Shown piece after piece: positions 13,610 to 13,866 of a stretch of DNA of 13,866 bases. The notes under the pieces were generated by a model, which saw nothing but the letters and a program-made list of their open reading frames with translations, did no database searches and had not been told where the DNA came from. This stretch comes from Parapedobacter lycopersici_A. Its GTDB lineage: Bacteria; Bacteroidota; Bacteroidia; Sphingobacteriales; Sphingobacteriaceae. Each line of letters opens with the position of its first letter. The first letter of the stretch is position 1. The stretch is from the NCBI RefSeq assembly GCF_040395035.1, contig NZ_JBEBRB010000066.1, positions 1-13,866 of the forward strand. The letters run 5' to 3'. The translations under genes were made by a program, and so were the position numbers.

Positions 13610-13866
13610 ATGAACAATATACAGTTTTCAATTGCTTTATTGCTCATTTGCATCGGGATGAGTGTTCATGGACAATCAACGATGAATGAGTATTTGACGA
13701 CCGATGATGGCACAAAGTTATTCGTTAAAAAAGCGGGCAATGGCCCAATCTGTATTTTTATCCACGGAGGCCCGGGAGCCTGGAGTAAATCTTTTGAACG
13801 GTTAAAGGGAAATAATTTGGAGACGAATCTGTCGATGGTATATTATGATCAAAGAGGATGTGGTCG
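13610..13866 (+). CDS. Secreted alpha/beta hydrolase, proline iminopeptidase-like, N-terminal part (runs off right edge)
   Basis: 85 complete codons are visible from the ATG at 13610. Residues 5-21 are a hydrophobic signal sequence ending in VHGQS, so the protein is probably exported. The catalytic domain begins with TTDDGTKLFVKKAG, then the oxyanion-hole motif HGGPG (52-56) and the strand YYDQRGCGR (78-86), the classic opening of the S33 prolyl aminopeptidase/alpha-beta hydrolase group. The nucleophile, acid and histidine lie beyond the window, so activity cannot be judged. Substrate could be N-terminal Pro peptides or an unrelated ester or amide. GC is clearly lower than in the genes to the left (about 40%), which hints at a different origin. 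Confidence 0.85.
   Translation, partial: MNNIQFSIALLLICIGMSVHGQSTMNEYLTTDDGTKLFVKKAGNGPICIFIHGGPGAWSKSFERLKGNNLETNLSMVYYDQRGCG

Noticed and set aside
1..13866. CRISPR array, insertion sequence, toxin-antitoxin or defence system
   Set aside because: No regularly spaced repeats, transposase, integrase or known defence domains were seen on either strand.

Overview
The window reads as chromosomal DNA of a Bacteroidota, most likely from the Sphingobacteriales/Chitinophagaceae side. The grounds are repeated promoter elements of the TTG-19/20-TAnnTTTG type, near-absence of Shine-Dalgarno sequences, and protein sequences (UvrA, PurD, MetZ, a conserved hypothetical, DUF4833) that look like that group. 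The genus is not determinable from the sequence alone. Most of the window is moderate GC (about half by hand count), falling to roughly 39% after the tRNA gene near the right end.

Layout. 1-826 (-): 5' part of uvrA, running off the left edge. 1119-2162 (+): polytopic DUF2157-like membrane protein. 2228-4504 (-): metZ (O-succinylhomoserine sulfhydrylase), an OsmC-family protein and a YceI-family protein, closed by a terminator buried in the 3' end of the opposing membrane-protein gene. 4597-6207 (-): S41 carboxy-terminal processing peptidase. 6312-7572 (+): a conserved hypothetical and a secreted DUF4833 protein, the latter convergent and flush with the next gene. 7573-9847 (-): a phosphohexomutase/phosphopentomutase-type enzyme and a Nudix ADP-ribose pyrophosphatase-like enzyme, one base apart. 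9929-11631 (-): delta3,delta2-enoyl-CoA isomerase and 2,4-dienoyl-CoA reductase homologues, together the two auxiliary activities for beta-oxidation of unsaturated fatty acids. 11886-13160 (+): purD. 13237-13308 (+): tRNA-Glu(UUC) with a strong promoter and a terminator. 13610 to the right edge (+): start of a secreted alpha/beta hydrolase of the proline iminopeptidase type.

How the genes work together. Three linked sets stand out: metZ/osmC (sulfur assimilation beside a thiol peroxidase-like protein), mutase/Nudix (possible shared ribose-phosphate chemistry), and isomerase/dienoyl-CoA reductase (unsaturated acyl-CoA breakdown). The remainder is housekeeping: repair, purine synthesis, envelope proteolysis and tRNA.

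No mobile element, CRISPR array, toxin-antitoxin or defence locus is visible, and I do not see a convincing undescribed system. The items most worth a second look are the two-gene unsaturated acyl-CoA module, the interleaved inverted repeats upstream of it (11651-11727), the mutase/Nudix coupling, and the GC drop immediately after tRNA-Glu, which could be the edge of an island.
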